A stretch of DNA of 64,000 bases from Burhinus oedicnemus (taxonomy: Eukaryota > Chordata > Aves > Charadriiformes > Burhinidae). Of this stretch, positions 27,994 through 38,219 are shown in pieces. Within the stretch, counting starts at the first letter, position 1. Each line of letters opens with the position of its first letter. The notes below the pieces were generated by a model that ran no database searches, had not been told where the DNA came from, and was given only the letters and a program-made list of their open reading frames with translations. The stretch is from positions 770,722 to 834,721 of the forward strand of contig VFFE01007013.1 of NCBI GenBank assembly GCA_008921705.1, read 5' to 3'. The position numbers were made by a program, and so were the translations under genes.

Positions 27994-28077
27994 GTGATTC
28001 ACCCGGCTGCCACCAGATGCCGGTGTTTACTACACAAGTAGTAGCGCACCCATGCCAGCAGCGTGGCGGTGAACCAC
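27994..28077. repeat. 84-nt imperfect hairpin with CpGs
   Basis: The segment folds back on itself around the tetraloop ACAA (28,034-28,037). From the loop outwards the stems are TACTAC/GTAGTA, GGTG/CACC, ATG/CAT, GCTGC/GCAGC, TTCACC/GGTGAA and GTG/CAC: 27 base pairs with small internal loops. It is GC- and CpG-richer than its neighbours. Both a palindromic transposon relic and a pre-miRNA-like hairpin fit the shape. I recognise no known miRNA seed, so it is listed as a repeat. Confidence 0.45.
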
Positions 28078-31000
28078 CCAGGCTCTCACAAGAGCTTCAT
28101 GGTGTTAAAAAGTCGGTTCCTCTTCTTTTGGATGAGGATTTGGACCTACTGTGGTGATTAAGCTGAGATCTTCTGATAACACACGGAATAATAGTAGCCT
28201 CCCTCTCACGTGTTAAAAGCAGGTAGCATCCCTCTGCCCTTCCGCAGAGTGGAAAGCTTTGAGTGCTACATCCTCGTCAAACGAAGTCAATGAGGGCCAC
28301 TGGTAAGGTCAGGATCCTGGCTGCTTCCCCAGTGCAGGAAAGGGCTTGGGGAGAATCGGAGGTGGTGTCTGGCATGCTGATCCTTTGACTGATAGGCCAA
28401 AGTAAGGTAATCCAGACCCAATGAGACATATGCAAGGGCTGTAAGAGAGCTTTGCAGTCCTAGAAGTATCAAAATTCAAACAAATCCACTGCCTTGTATA
28501 ACGCATTCCTATTTAAAGGACTAAAAATCAAAAAGTAAAATAAAATTGCGGAATGAAGACGCTATGTGGGAAATTAAGGGTCAGCACCCTGTAAGATAGA
28601 GGTGTTTGGTTTCTTTGAGTGAAGTAATATTGTAAATAAGTATTTATGTGAAAAAAAAAATAAATGTAGTAAATGTCAATTACCTTTAGCTTGTACAGTT
28701 GAAATGTGTTATGTTTTATCCATGAGGAGTGTATGTGTCTGGCTCTGCTCCTTCAAGCCAGTTTGGGAACATGTACACTGAATTTCAACGTATGATGTGG
28801 AGCCAACAGCTGAAGTTTGGACTTTCAAATTTCCTTTATTTTATAGTTGAAAAATTCATACCATTGTTTCAGCAAAATCCTTGCTCTAGGAATCTTTTTA
28901 ATGATAAAATGTAATTTTTGATGATTTGTACTTCTAATCAAGAAAGAATAAGCACCAGTACTTAACCATGGAGGTGGTTAACTTACTATTTGTTTTAGAA
29001 AAATACGTTAATACCTGTTTTTCATTGTGACCTAGCAAAAATCTATTTCTATTGAGAAGAAAGACCTTTCACATTTTAATTGTAGTAACCTGTGGGCATG
29101 CATTTTTCTCAAAAGTTTTCATCCATCTTTTTAACCCTTGATCCATTCCCGTATTTTTTGGTAGGCATATGCCATGCAAAGTTAGATGCAAAATTCTACA
29201 GCTTCTTTGCATATGAGCCTTGGGCCTCTTTTAAAAATAATAATAATAAAAAAAAATTACTGTCTTTTTGGTTAAGATCATTACTGGAAATAATATAGAT
29301 TAAAAAAAATCAGAATATAGTTGCATCATTGCAGCACAAAACAGACAAAGAAGGGATTTTCTTCTTCTTTATTCTCCCTGAAGACTAATAATATGAAATA
29401 TGCAAAGTCCCAGCTCAGGGTAGATGCCTCTGTAACAAGTTACTCTCGTCAGCAGGAAAAAAAAGAAGACAATTATGGTTATAAAACTTCCATAGAAAGC
29501 ATGCAGGCTATGTGTAGAAGACCCAGTTTTATTCGGTTCTTTTCCCATAAGTAATCCAGGCTGGTATAAAATGTTACATGGTATTTCATGTTGTGATGTT
29601 TCGAAGTTGTTCATGTAGGAATGGTATAGGATGGAAATCGTAGCTTGGAGCAGTAGCTGCAGCCGGGTGGAAGCATTATCACGGAAGAGTTTTACACAGG
29701 CATTCTCCTGATATCCAATACCCTTCAGAACAAACGTCCACAGGGCCAAGCTTTCAAAAACAGCTCAAAATTGTTATTCATTGATTTATAGGTCTGGCTT
29801 AAGGGCATATTGAATATTTGCCTCACAGTCTTTTTCTGAAAGCAAAATAGGACTAATGTTAGAACCCACAGATACTTTCCAAATATCATATCTAATCAAT
29901 TGTAATTAACCATAAAATCTTGTGTAGAGAACATCCTTAGATATGCTTTCAGTTTGCTAATGTGAACCAACACAATGTTTGGTTTAAGCTGCTTAATCCA
30001 TTTAATGAAAAGTGATGAGTAAAAGGGAGAGCTGACTATTCTGATACATTTCTTGTCATTGATTGTGATGGATTAAAACGGTGAATTACTGGCTATCCCT
30101 AAGTAACACCCTCTCCGGAGCCATTTATTTGCCTTGGTCTTTGAGCTTTTTGTAAACAAGATGATACATTGCTTTCTAACATGCACTTTAAATTAGTTAC
30201 GGCTCACACTTGGAAGAGAAATATTTGCAACTGAAGTGTTTTGTTTTCTCATTTCTTTTTCTGATTTGATTGAAGACTTCCATCTTTTGCTTTTTGCTTT
30301 AGCAATGGTAATTAACATTTGTAAGTGATTCATGCAGTGGTCAATCCAAAGGAGGCTGGTAAATAGAATAATTAGATTAGTGCCTTTTCACAGAGACCAG
30401 GTAATCTGCAAGAAAAACCACCATTAGAACAAGAATTAGAACCAATTTTCATCCTGGTAGAGATTTCTAAAGGATATCTTCTGCAGGCAGTCAGGCTATT
30501 GGGAAGGGGCTTTTCGCGCAAGGGTGAAGGCAGTTACTAGGGTCAGTCCGTGTTGATGCTCATTGCTAGCAATGGGCTTTGTCATCCTGAGCTGAAGCTA
30601 CTGATCCAAGTTACTGTTTTTATGCTCTCCTATTGCTACTGCACAGAGCTTTGAAGTATCACAACTTAAAATACCTCAAAGCTTTTCTATGCCAGCCCAG
30701 ATTACTTATGGGAAAGGGATGAAATAAAAAGAATATAGATACTGCAGTTAGCAACACTGACATCATTGCTGGTCCCCTTTCAATTCCTCTGTCAGCTTTG
30801 ATTCTCCTCCTTTGCCTTATTATTTGGAAATGGTATTAAATGCTGATGAGGCAGGATATATTTCAAGTCATCAAAGACCTGTCAGTCACTCTTATGCAGT
30901 CAAACCTTTCTTTGGAGTAACTGACATTAACTGCTCACGATATGGTGTCTGACCACGGCCTGGAAGTTATTTCAATACTGCGGCATTCCTGCTCTGTGGA

Positions 31001-33950
31001 CTTGGGCAAGTTGCAGTATCTTTTATTCTCCTCTCATAATTGGATTGTGAACTGAGTTTTTACAGCTGTAGGACGCTTTGTGCGCTTGAACGGTATCTTA
31101 ATATTGGTGTGTTCTTCTTCAAAATGAAGGGTGCCATGGCTTTAAATGTCCAAATTAAAATCTCATAGAAGCTGAGGTTCAGTGATTTGGATGCTCCTCC
31201 GGGTTCTCACCTGCAGTTTGTGCTTAATTGAAGTTGCATTTCTTGCACAGTAGAGGGATATCTGATGATTACAGCAAGTTTAAGAAGAAACATTACGGAA
31301 GGAGGCAAATACCCTTTATCCATAATAAGGGTACAGATGTCTATTAGAGCAAGCTGTTTGCTAAATCCATTTCCATTCACCCAAGTTTGTAATAGGGTTA
31401 GTGGGTAGCAACTCTGATAATATTTATTACGCTACCTCTCATAGATGCCTCTGCCTTCACTTCAAACATACTTTGAGCTGGACAAGAATATTTTTTTAAG
31501 ACCTGAGATGAAAAGTGATGAAAAAACAATAGCATAAAACAGAGATTTTCTAGCCCTTTTTGTAAAATCTGGATCTAATATCAGATACCAAGTTAAGAAA
31601 TGATAGCATTTTAAATGTAAAACTATGTCTTTGGATTATTGCTGCCCCGTTTTCTGAACCAGTAGCACTATTTCTTGGAAATAAACAGTAGGAAAAATGG
31701 TTATTACGTTTCTTAAATCATACAACACCTGATTTGCTGATCTGTATGCAGCACCAGAAGAATATAGGAGAATAAGTCAGTCCAGGTACGTTCACATTAT
31801 ATCTTCTATTTGGTTTAAGACTTCAAGATTTTGCTTAGCTTTTGCCTAATCACCTAGCCATAATTTTGATTGTGAAGCACAGTCTTCCTTACATCTATAA
31901 AACTGGCTTCGATTGGTGATTTCTTTAATGACTGTTGCACTACCTCTTATGCCAAGTCTCTTAGCAGAAAGCAAGACAACCTCAACAAATATGCTATATA
32001 AACCCCTTTATTAAGAAATAAGACATTTTTATTCAGAAATATCTGTCCCAATGGAGATTTTAATCAAGACAACAAAAAGCATGAAGAGAAATTGATTTTC
32101 GGAACTGAGTGCAAATTTTGTCTGCAACTAGTTTTGAATACTTTGGGAATGCGTGGCCTCAGAAATCATCTCGTTCCTTCAGTGGAGTGACCATGTTTGT
32201 TATGCATGTCTGAAAAGACCAAAAGCCGTTTTGGATGTGGAGTGCAGGAGTGCAGAGATCATCACACCCATCAGCACCAGGTTCTTGTTTTATGTTACAG
32301 CTATGTAATGTTTAAATAAAAATAAATTAAGTGTTAAGTAGAAAGTCTTCCTGCCTTAGTGCAAACAGCAACATACTCCTGGCATGACAATATAGCAGTT
32401 GTTTGCTCTGTGCTGGAGATGATCTCATAGTTGGTTTAATCAAAAAGAGACATGCTCCGTTAGAGGGCCATAGCTATGGAAAATGAATCTTTTATCGTTT
32501 TGCCAAGAGCTTTCTTTGTTGTCCTTTGGGTCACATTGCAAAGCTCATTTTGTTGCAACAGGTTTTTTTAAGCGAGAAATCACACAAATTTTTGATTGTA
32601 GAGCCTCAGAAGGCTTTTCTCATGCAGGCTGGGATGCATTAAAGAAATGAGTGGACTAATGTCATATCATACATGTCTACTTTCTCCCTTGGCTGTCTGT
32701 GCCTTTTTCCTCCCTTTCCTCATTATCTTAACATTTACTCAAAATTCATAAAATGGAACAAGCAGCTGTGCTGTTTCATACAGTGTATGTTGGAGTATAT
32801 ACCAGAGTATATTTTGACATGGAATATATCTGGAGTATGTTTTGATAGATGAGGTGAATATTGTATTTATGTGGTTTAAATACTATTGCTTTTCTTCAAA
32901 GAGTTAACAAGTGCTCAGTAGATTTTATTATTATTTTTTTAATATTGGAAAACCACTAAGGAATCCACAAAGTCAAAAGCTTGCTTGTAAAGATCTCTAG
33001 TTCCTTTACTTGTGTGCTTGTAACTCACAAATACTGCGTGTTTTTACAACTGCTGTTAATGAGCAGGCTTTTCCGATCAGTTATGAATGGAATATTGAAA
33101 CATGAAAGATACACTGTAGTTGCATGAGTTTTCTTAATTCTTATAATGTTTTTTTGATACTGCACTTTTCAAGTAATTTTCTGTTTCTATGTTTTCTAAG
33201 AAACGGATTACATTCTGTTAAGAAATGGCTGTTATTGCTTCTTCTAGATGAAAAGGGAAAGATGCCTGAGGTGTCTGATGTGGGAACCTCTATCATACTG
33301 TGTTATCTGGAAATACGAATGGAAAGTCAGTGTGATCCAGCAGTTACTACTAAAGAAATTAAAGAGACAGGAAAGGAAGAATCCTTCTGACCACTGCCAG
33401 ATGCAGTCTTGGGACCCATGTATTGCAGGAATTAAAAACATCCACAGGTGTTGCAGAAAATCCCCTCATTGGAGTACAAATCCTATTTGTATTGTGTTCA
33501 ATAGCAAAACTCCAACAGATTTTGTAGGTACCATATCAGAGCCTTATTTTGTAGCCTGTGGGGATAAATCCTCTTCCTTAAACAAGTTTTTACACATTTC
33601 TGTGTATGACCTCAAACCTTCCTACATGACTTTATAGAATAGCAAAATATGGTATTTATTGTGCAAATGGCAATGTAAGGCAACACACTGTAAAAGTAAT
33701 CTATATGAAATGTTTTATTTTGCTAGGATATGCAGTTCACTTCAGTTTGGTGTTATAAGAGTCACACAGCAATTCAGCAGATTTACGGCTTCACTGAAAA
33801 CTGCGATGACATAGCCTTGCACTGCTTAGCTCTCACTCTGTGTCCAATACTTGATAATCAAGTCATCCACAAAGTGATACAAACCCCATTTTGATTTACT
33901 GCAAGAGGACATTCTTCTGTCAATTAGTATAAGTTAAAGGTCTATAGATG
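28078..33950. other. AT-rich unique non-coding DNA
   Basis: No gene is assigned except the tentative minus-strand segment at 29,585-29,767. The stretch 30,050-30,320 is mixed-complexity sequence without repeats and could be a conserved non-coding element, but a single sequence cannot show that. At 33,228-33,247 there is a good splice-acceptor-like tract (TTATTGCTTCTTCTAG) immediately before an ATG and a 129-codon open frame (33,248-33,637). The predicted protein has no recognisable domain, so no gene is called. Confidence 0.6.
29585..29767 (-). other. Possible unidentified coding segment or pseudo-exon
   Basis: Part of a 126-codon minus-strand open frame (29,749 to 29,369). Its first 55 or so codons look more like coding DNA than anything else outside the CR1: mixed third positions, few rare codons, and a balanced peptide containing GIGYQENACVKLF and RLQLLLQATISILYHSYM. 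The rest of the frame drifts into low-complexity sequence (a run of five F). In frame, the nearest upstream stop is at 29,765-29,767, and no strong acceptor is evident there. A weak GT donor (CCAT/GTAACA) lies near 29,580. It could be an exon, a processed-pseudogene remnant, or chance. I do not recognise the protein. Confidence 0.2.
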
Positions 33951-34090
33951 CTTGATCCAGCCAGACACTCACGTGTGCTCTTATCTCTGAGCATGCAGCC
34001 TGGGCAAGCCCCGTACTCGCTTGGAGTCCTATCGACATCCATGGGATTCAGCACTGGTGCACATCTTCAAAGCTTATTGGTGCTTTCAGG
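33951..34090. repeat. Old palindromic interspersed repeat (relic)
   Basis: The order of short blocks TTGATCCAGCCAGACACTCA, CTGAGCATG, GACATCCATGGGATTCAGCAC and GTGCTTTCAGG resembles the same decayed palindromic sauropsid repeat as 27,398-27,487, here a longer copy. The central CATCCATGGGA corresponds to the recalled core TTCAATGGGA. Identity is low and the family name is unknown to me. Confidence 0.35.
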
Positions 34091-34659
34091 AGGTGTAAAT
34101 TAAAAACAGCCATTCAGACAAACCATGCTCAATTCCAGTTTCATGAGCCACACCTCATCTTTATTCCCTGTGAATATGTTTCTTCCTATGTGTTGCCTGT
34201 ATCTCATGATAACAATGGACCACACTTCACTTTGAGAGAGTTGGAAGTATAGTTACATCTCTTGGGCATACTTTTTCCCCCAAATGACATGCTAGGAATG
34301 CATTAATATCTCTTTGATAGGCCAGAGGAATGTGGAATGTGCATACTGACAGGGTGTTTGGAGCCAAGTGGGGAGGGCAAGTGAGGAGACAGGCTAGGCA
34401 GATGGAAACCCTCCTCCCTGCAGGGGGTAGGAGTGGTGGAATTTGCTGCGCCATGGTTTCATACTGAGCCTCTTCTCTGTTTTGCTCGTGGCATCCCTAC
34501 ACAATGTTATATAATCTGTTCCCAACCCTTTGCCAACACCACTCTCTTTTGTGTGACCTTGGGGCAGTCCTGGGTGAAATGTAACTGGAACTGGATGATA
34601 TGGTTCCTTCCTGAACTTGCAAAACATAAAAATGAGCTTAAAAACAAGGAAGTGAGAAA
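34091..34659. other. Unique flank upstream of the CR1
   Basis: I see no gene here. The 5' half of the open frame that continues into the CR1 (34,433 to about 34,660) shows no resemblance to CR1 ORF2. It is probably flanking DNA that happens to be open into the truncated element. The exact CR1 5' junction is uncertain by about 100 bases. Confidence 0.5.
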
Positions 34660-34678
34660 GAGAACACAGATATCTGTG

Positions 34679-37594
34679 GGATGGGATGCTAGTGTGGTCC
34701 TCTGGTCTTCTGACTCAGTGAAGGCAGGTGATGGTGATTCATGTAGCAGCAGAGATGTGAGGATCCTTGATGGGTTAGGAATTTCGGCTGTGCCTGGGAA
34801 TGGTCAGGTAGGAATCAGGGCTTCTCCCAGCAAAAAGGTGGTGGGACCAATAACCCAACTGAAGTGCTTCTACACTAACGCACGCAGCATGGGCAACAAA
34901 CAGGAAGAGCTGGAAGCCATTGTTCAGCAGGACAACTATGATGTAGTCGACATCATGGAAATGTGGTGGGATGACTTGCGTAACTGGAGTGCTGCAATGG
35001 ATGACTATAAACTCTTCAGAAGGGATAGGCAAGGAATGTGAGGCAGTGGGGTGGCCCTATATGTTAGGGAGTGTTATGAATGTCTAGAACTAAATGACGG
35101 TGACAGTAGGGTTGAGTGTTTATAGGTGAGAATTAGGGGGAGGGCCCGCAAGGCACATATCGTGGTGGGAGTCTGTTATAGACCACCCAAACAGGATGAA
35201 GAGGCAGGTGAAATATTCTATAAGCAGCTGGGAAAAGTCTCATGATCACTAGCCCTTGTCCTCATGGAGGACTTCAACCTACCAGATGTCTGCTGGCACT
35301 ACAATACAGGAGAGAGGGAATAGTTTAGGAGGTTCCTGGCATGTGTTGAGGATAACTTCCTGACACAGCTGGTGAGGGAGCCAACTAGGCAAGGTGCCCT
35401 GCTGGACCTGTTGGTTGTGAACAGAGAACGCTTGTGATCATGAAATGATAGTTTTCAATTCTTGGAGAAGCAAGGAGGGGGATCAGCAGGACTGCTTCCT
35501 TGAAATTCTAAAGGGCGGACTTTGGTCTTTTCAGGAGCCTTGTTGACAGAGTCCCTTGGGAGGCAGTCCTGAAGGGCAAAAGGTCTAGGAAGGCTGGATG
35601 TTTTTCAAGAAGGAAGTCTTAAAGGCACAGAAGCAGGCTGTCCTCATGTGCCGAAAAACAAGCCGTCAGGGAAGAAGACTGGCCTGGCTGAACAGAGAGC
35701 TATGGTCGCAACTCAGGAAAAAAAGGAAAATTTATGGCCTTTGGAAGAAGGGGCAGGCCACTCAGGAGGACGACCAAAATGCTGTGAGGCTATGTGGGGA
35801 GAAAATCAGAAGGGCCAAAGCCCAACTAGAGCTTAATCTGGCTTCTGATGTTAAGAACAAGAACAAAAATTTCTATAAATACATTAGCAATAAAAGGAGG
35901 ACTAAGGAGAACCTCCAACCTTTAGTAGATGGGGGCGGAAACATAGTGACAAAGGATGAGGAAAAGGCTGAGGAACTTAATGCCTTCTTTGCCCCAGTAT
36001 TTAAGAGTAAGACCAGTTGCACCCTGAGTACGCAGCCCCACGAGCTAGAAGACAGAGGCAGGGAGCAGAATGAAGTCCCCATAATCCAAGGGGAAAGAGT
36101 TAGCGACGTGCTACACCGCTTAGACACACACAAGTCTATGGGGCCGGATGGGATCCAATCAAGGGTACCGAGGGAGCTGGCGGAGGTGCTCACCAAGCCG
36201 CTTCCCATCATTTATCAGCAGTCCTGGCTAACCGGGGAAGTTCCGGTTGGCTGGAGGTTAACAAATGTGATGCTCACCTACAAGAAGGGCTGGAAGGAGG
36301 ATCCAGGGAACTACAGGCCTGTCGGTCTGACCTTGGTATTGGGGAAGGTTGTGGAGCAGATCCTCTTGAGTGCCATCATGCAGCACGTACAGGACAACCA
36401 GGTGACCAGGTCCAGTCAGCATGGGTTTATGAAAAGCAGGTCCTGCTTGACTAACCTGATCTCTGTCTATGACAAGGTGACCCACTTAGTGGATGAGGGA
36501 AAGGCTGTGGATGTTGTCTGCCTGGACTTTAGTAAAGCCTTTTACACTGTTTCCCACAGCATTCTCCTGGAGAAAATGGCTGCTCATCGTTTGGACAGGT
36601 GTACTCTTCTCTGGGTTAAAACCTGGCTGGCCGGCCAGGCCCAAAGAGTTGTGGTGAATGCAGTTAAATCCAATTGGTAGCTGGTCACAAGGGCTGTTCC
36701 CCAGGGCTGAGTACTGGGGCCAGTTCTGTTTAATATCTGTATCAGTGATCTGGACTAGGTTATCGAGTGCACCCTCAGTAAGTTTGCAGATGACACCAAG
36801 TTGGGCAGGAGTGTTGATCTGCTTGAGGGTAGGAAGGCTTTACAGAGGGATCTGGACAGGCTGGATCGATGGGCTGAGACCAATGGTATGAGGTTCAACA
36901 AGGCCAAGTTCCAGGCCCTGTGCTTGGGTGACAACAATCCCATGTGAACCCTACAGGCTTGGGGAAGAGTGGCTGGAAAGCTATCTGGCAGAAAAGGATC
37001 TGGGGGTGTTGGTTGACAGTCAGCTGGATATGAGCCAGCAGTGTGCCCAGGTGCCCAAGAAGGCCAACAGCATCCTGGCTTGTATCAGGAATAGTGCAGC
37101 AAGCAGGACTAGGGAAGTGATCATCCCCCTGTACTCAGCACTGGTGAGGCCCCACCTCGAACACTGTGTTCAGTTTTGGGTTTTGGGCCCCTCACTACAA
37201 GAAAGACATTGAGGTGCTGGAGCGTGTCCAGAGAAGGGCAACGAAGCTGGTGAAGGGCCTCAAGAACGAGTCTTCTGAGGAGTAGCTGAAGGAACTGGGG
37301 TTGTTTAGCCTGTGAGAAAGGAGGCTGAGGGGAGACCTTATCGCTCTCTACAACTACCTGAAAGGAGGTTGTAGTGAGGTGGGGGTCAATCTCTTCTCCC
37401 AAGTAACAAGCAATAGAATGAGAGGAAATGGCTACAAGTTGCGCCAGGGGAGGTTCAGATTGGACATTAGGAAAAATTTCTTCACCAAAAGGGTTGACAA
37501 GCATTGGAACAGGCTGCCCAGGGAAGTGGTGGAATTGCCATCCCTGGAGATATTTAAAAGACATGTAGACATGGTGCTGAGGGACACGGTTTAA
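34679..37594 (+). pseudogene. CR1 ORF2 (endonuclease-reverse transcriptase), broken
   Basis: ORF2 normally encodes an AP-type endonuclease followed by a reverse transcriptase, which nick target DNA and copy the element RNA into it. The endonuclease part is in one frame to 35,435. It keeps TNARSMGNKQEELE (N codon at 34,877), the Glu of the EMWWDD motif (34,958), CYRPP, and DFN (D 35,270; N 35,276), but in-frame stops lie at 35,039, 35,123, 35,243, 35,321 and 35,435. A deletion with a frame change follows, and DHEM resumes at 35,436. The RT part (open 35,598-36,680) shows DPGNYRPVGL (36,300), QHGFMKSRSCLTNL (36,417) and LDFSKAF (Asp codon 36,525), with a Tyr at 36,543 where relatives have Asp. 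Stops at 36,678, 36,708 and 36,756 precede the catalytic FADD (36,783-36,794). Further frame changes occur near 36,945 and 37,185, and stops at 37,283 and 37,313. The conserved C-terminal block [15 protein letters not shown]...[10 protein letters not shown] ends at the stop at 37,592-37,594. It cannot make a working protein. Confidence 0.92.
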
Positions 37595-37680
37595 TGGTGG
37601 TTTTGGCAGTGTTAGATTGATGGTTAGACTCGATGATCTTAAAGGTCCCTTCCAACCCAGGTGATTCAATGATTCTATGA
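37595..37680 (+). repeat. CR1 3' UTR and terminal octamer repeat
   Basis: The short 3' untranslated tail begins right after the ORF2 stop. The block CTTAAAGGTCCCTTCCAACC is the conserved CR1 3' stem region thought to be recognised by the element's reverse transcriptase. The end GATTCAATGATTCTATGA contains about two copies of the terminal ATTCTATG-like octamer. The next bases (TATGTTTTAT) are flanking DNA. Confidence 0.88.
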
Positions 37681-38147
37681 TATGTTTTATGCCTGTTTTA
37701 TTTATATAATTTCAGCTGTTACTTATGCTTTCACATTTATGTTTCTCTAGTTCTGCATGAAGCCCTATGGGTTGTTACAAGTTCTCCGTAATTAAAAATA
37801 TGATTTTTTTTTGGTAATTCTTTTAAGCTCCTTATATTTTGTACTCTAACTGTGGGTAGACTTTATCAGCTGTATGTTCTTTCATGTGCCTTCTATTTCT
37901 GCTAACTGAAAAAAAGGCACATTAATGTGCATTTTGTACTCTTCAGTCACAACTCCATGTGGCTGTTGGTTTTTTTTGAACATGGATTATTTCTCAATGT
38001 TGTCAATATTGTTATGAAAAAAATTTGTTGTCTTCATTGTCCTTGTAGCCCTTTTCCACTTAGAAAATTTATTTAATTCCCTGGATAGTGTTACAAGTCA
38101 AGCTGTTATTAAAAATACTGGAAATACCTAGTTGAGGACAGGGTCCT

Positions 38148-38219
38148 TGGGAATGTCTATATATGTACACACATATGTGTGTATATATATATACACATAC
38201 ATGTATATATATATGTATT
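38148..38219. repeat. TA/TG compound microsatellite with palindrome
   Basis: An alternating purine-pyrimidine tract mixing TA, TG and CA units. It contains the perfect 20-bp palindrome TGTGTATATATATATACACA at 38,178-38,197. Such tracts readily form cruciforms and vary in length between individuals. It lies about 470 bp downstream of the CR1 end and is not part of it. Confidence 0.85.

Larger units (their letters stand above)
34660..37680 (+). mobile_element. CR1 LINE, 5'-truncated (avian type)
   Basis: A non-LTR retrotransposon of the CR1 family, about 3.0 kb long against roughly 4.5 kb for a full element. ORF1 and the 5' end are missing, as expected from incomplete reverse transcription. 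It holds a broken ORF2 (see the pseudogene entry), then a short 3' untranslated region (37,595-37,680) with the conserved GATGATCTTAAAGGTCCCTT block and the terminal ATTCAATGATTCTATGA repeat typical of avian CR1 ends. There is no poly-A tail, which is normal for CR1. Many stop codons and indels show it has long been inactive. The 5' edge is approximate. Confidence 0.93.

Noticed and set aside
34433..34660. N-terminal 75 codons of the frame running into the CR1 endonuclease
   Set aside because: This part does not resemble CR1 ORF2 and is best read as flanking DNA that is open by chance.
35873..36211. 112-codon minus-strand frame inside the CR1
   Set aside because: Antisense shadow of the reverse-transcriptase frame.
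37121..37669. 182-codon minus-strand frame at the CR1 3' end
   Set aside because: Antisense to the conserved ORF2 C-terminus and 3' UTR. Long only because the CR1 sequence lacks stops on that strand.
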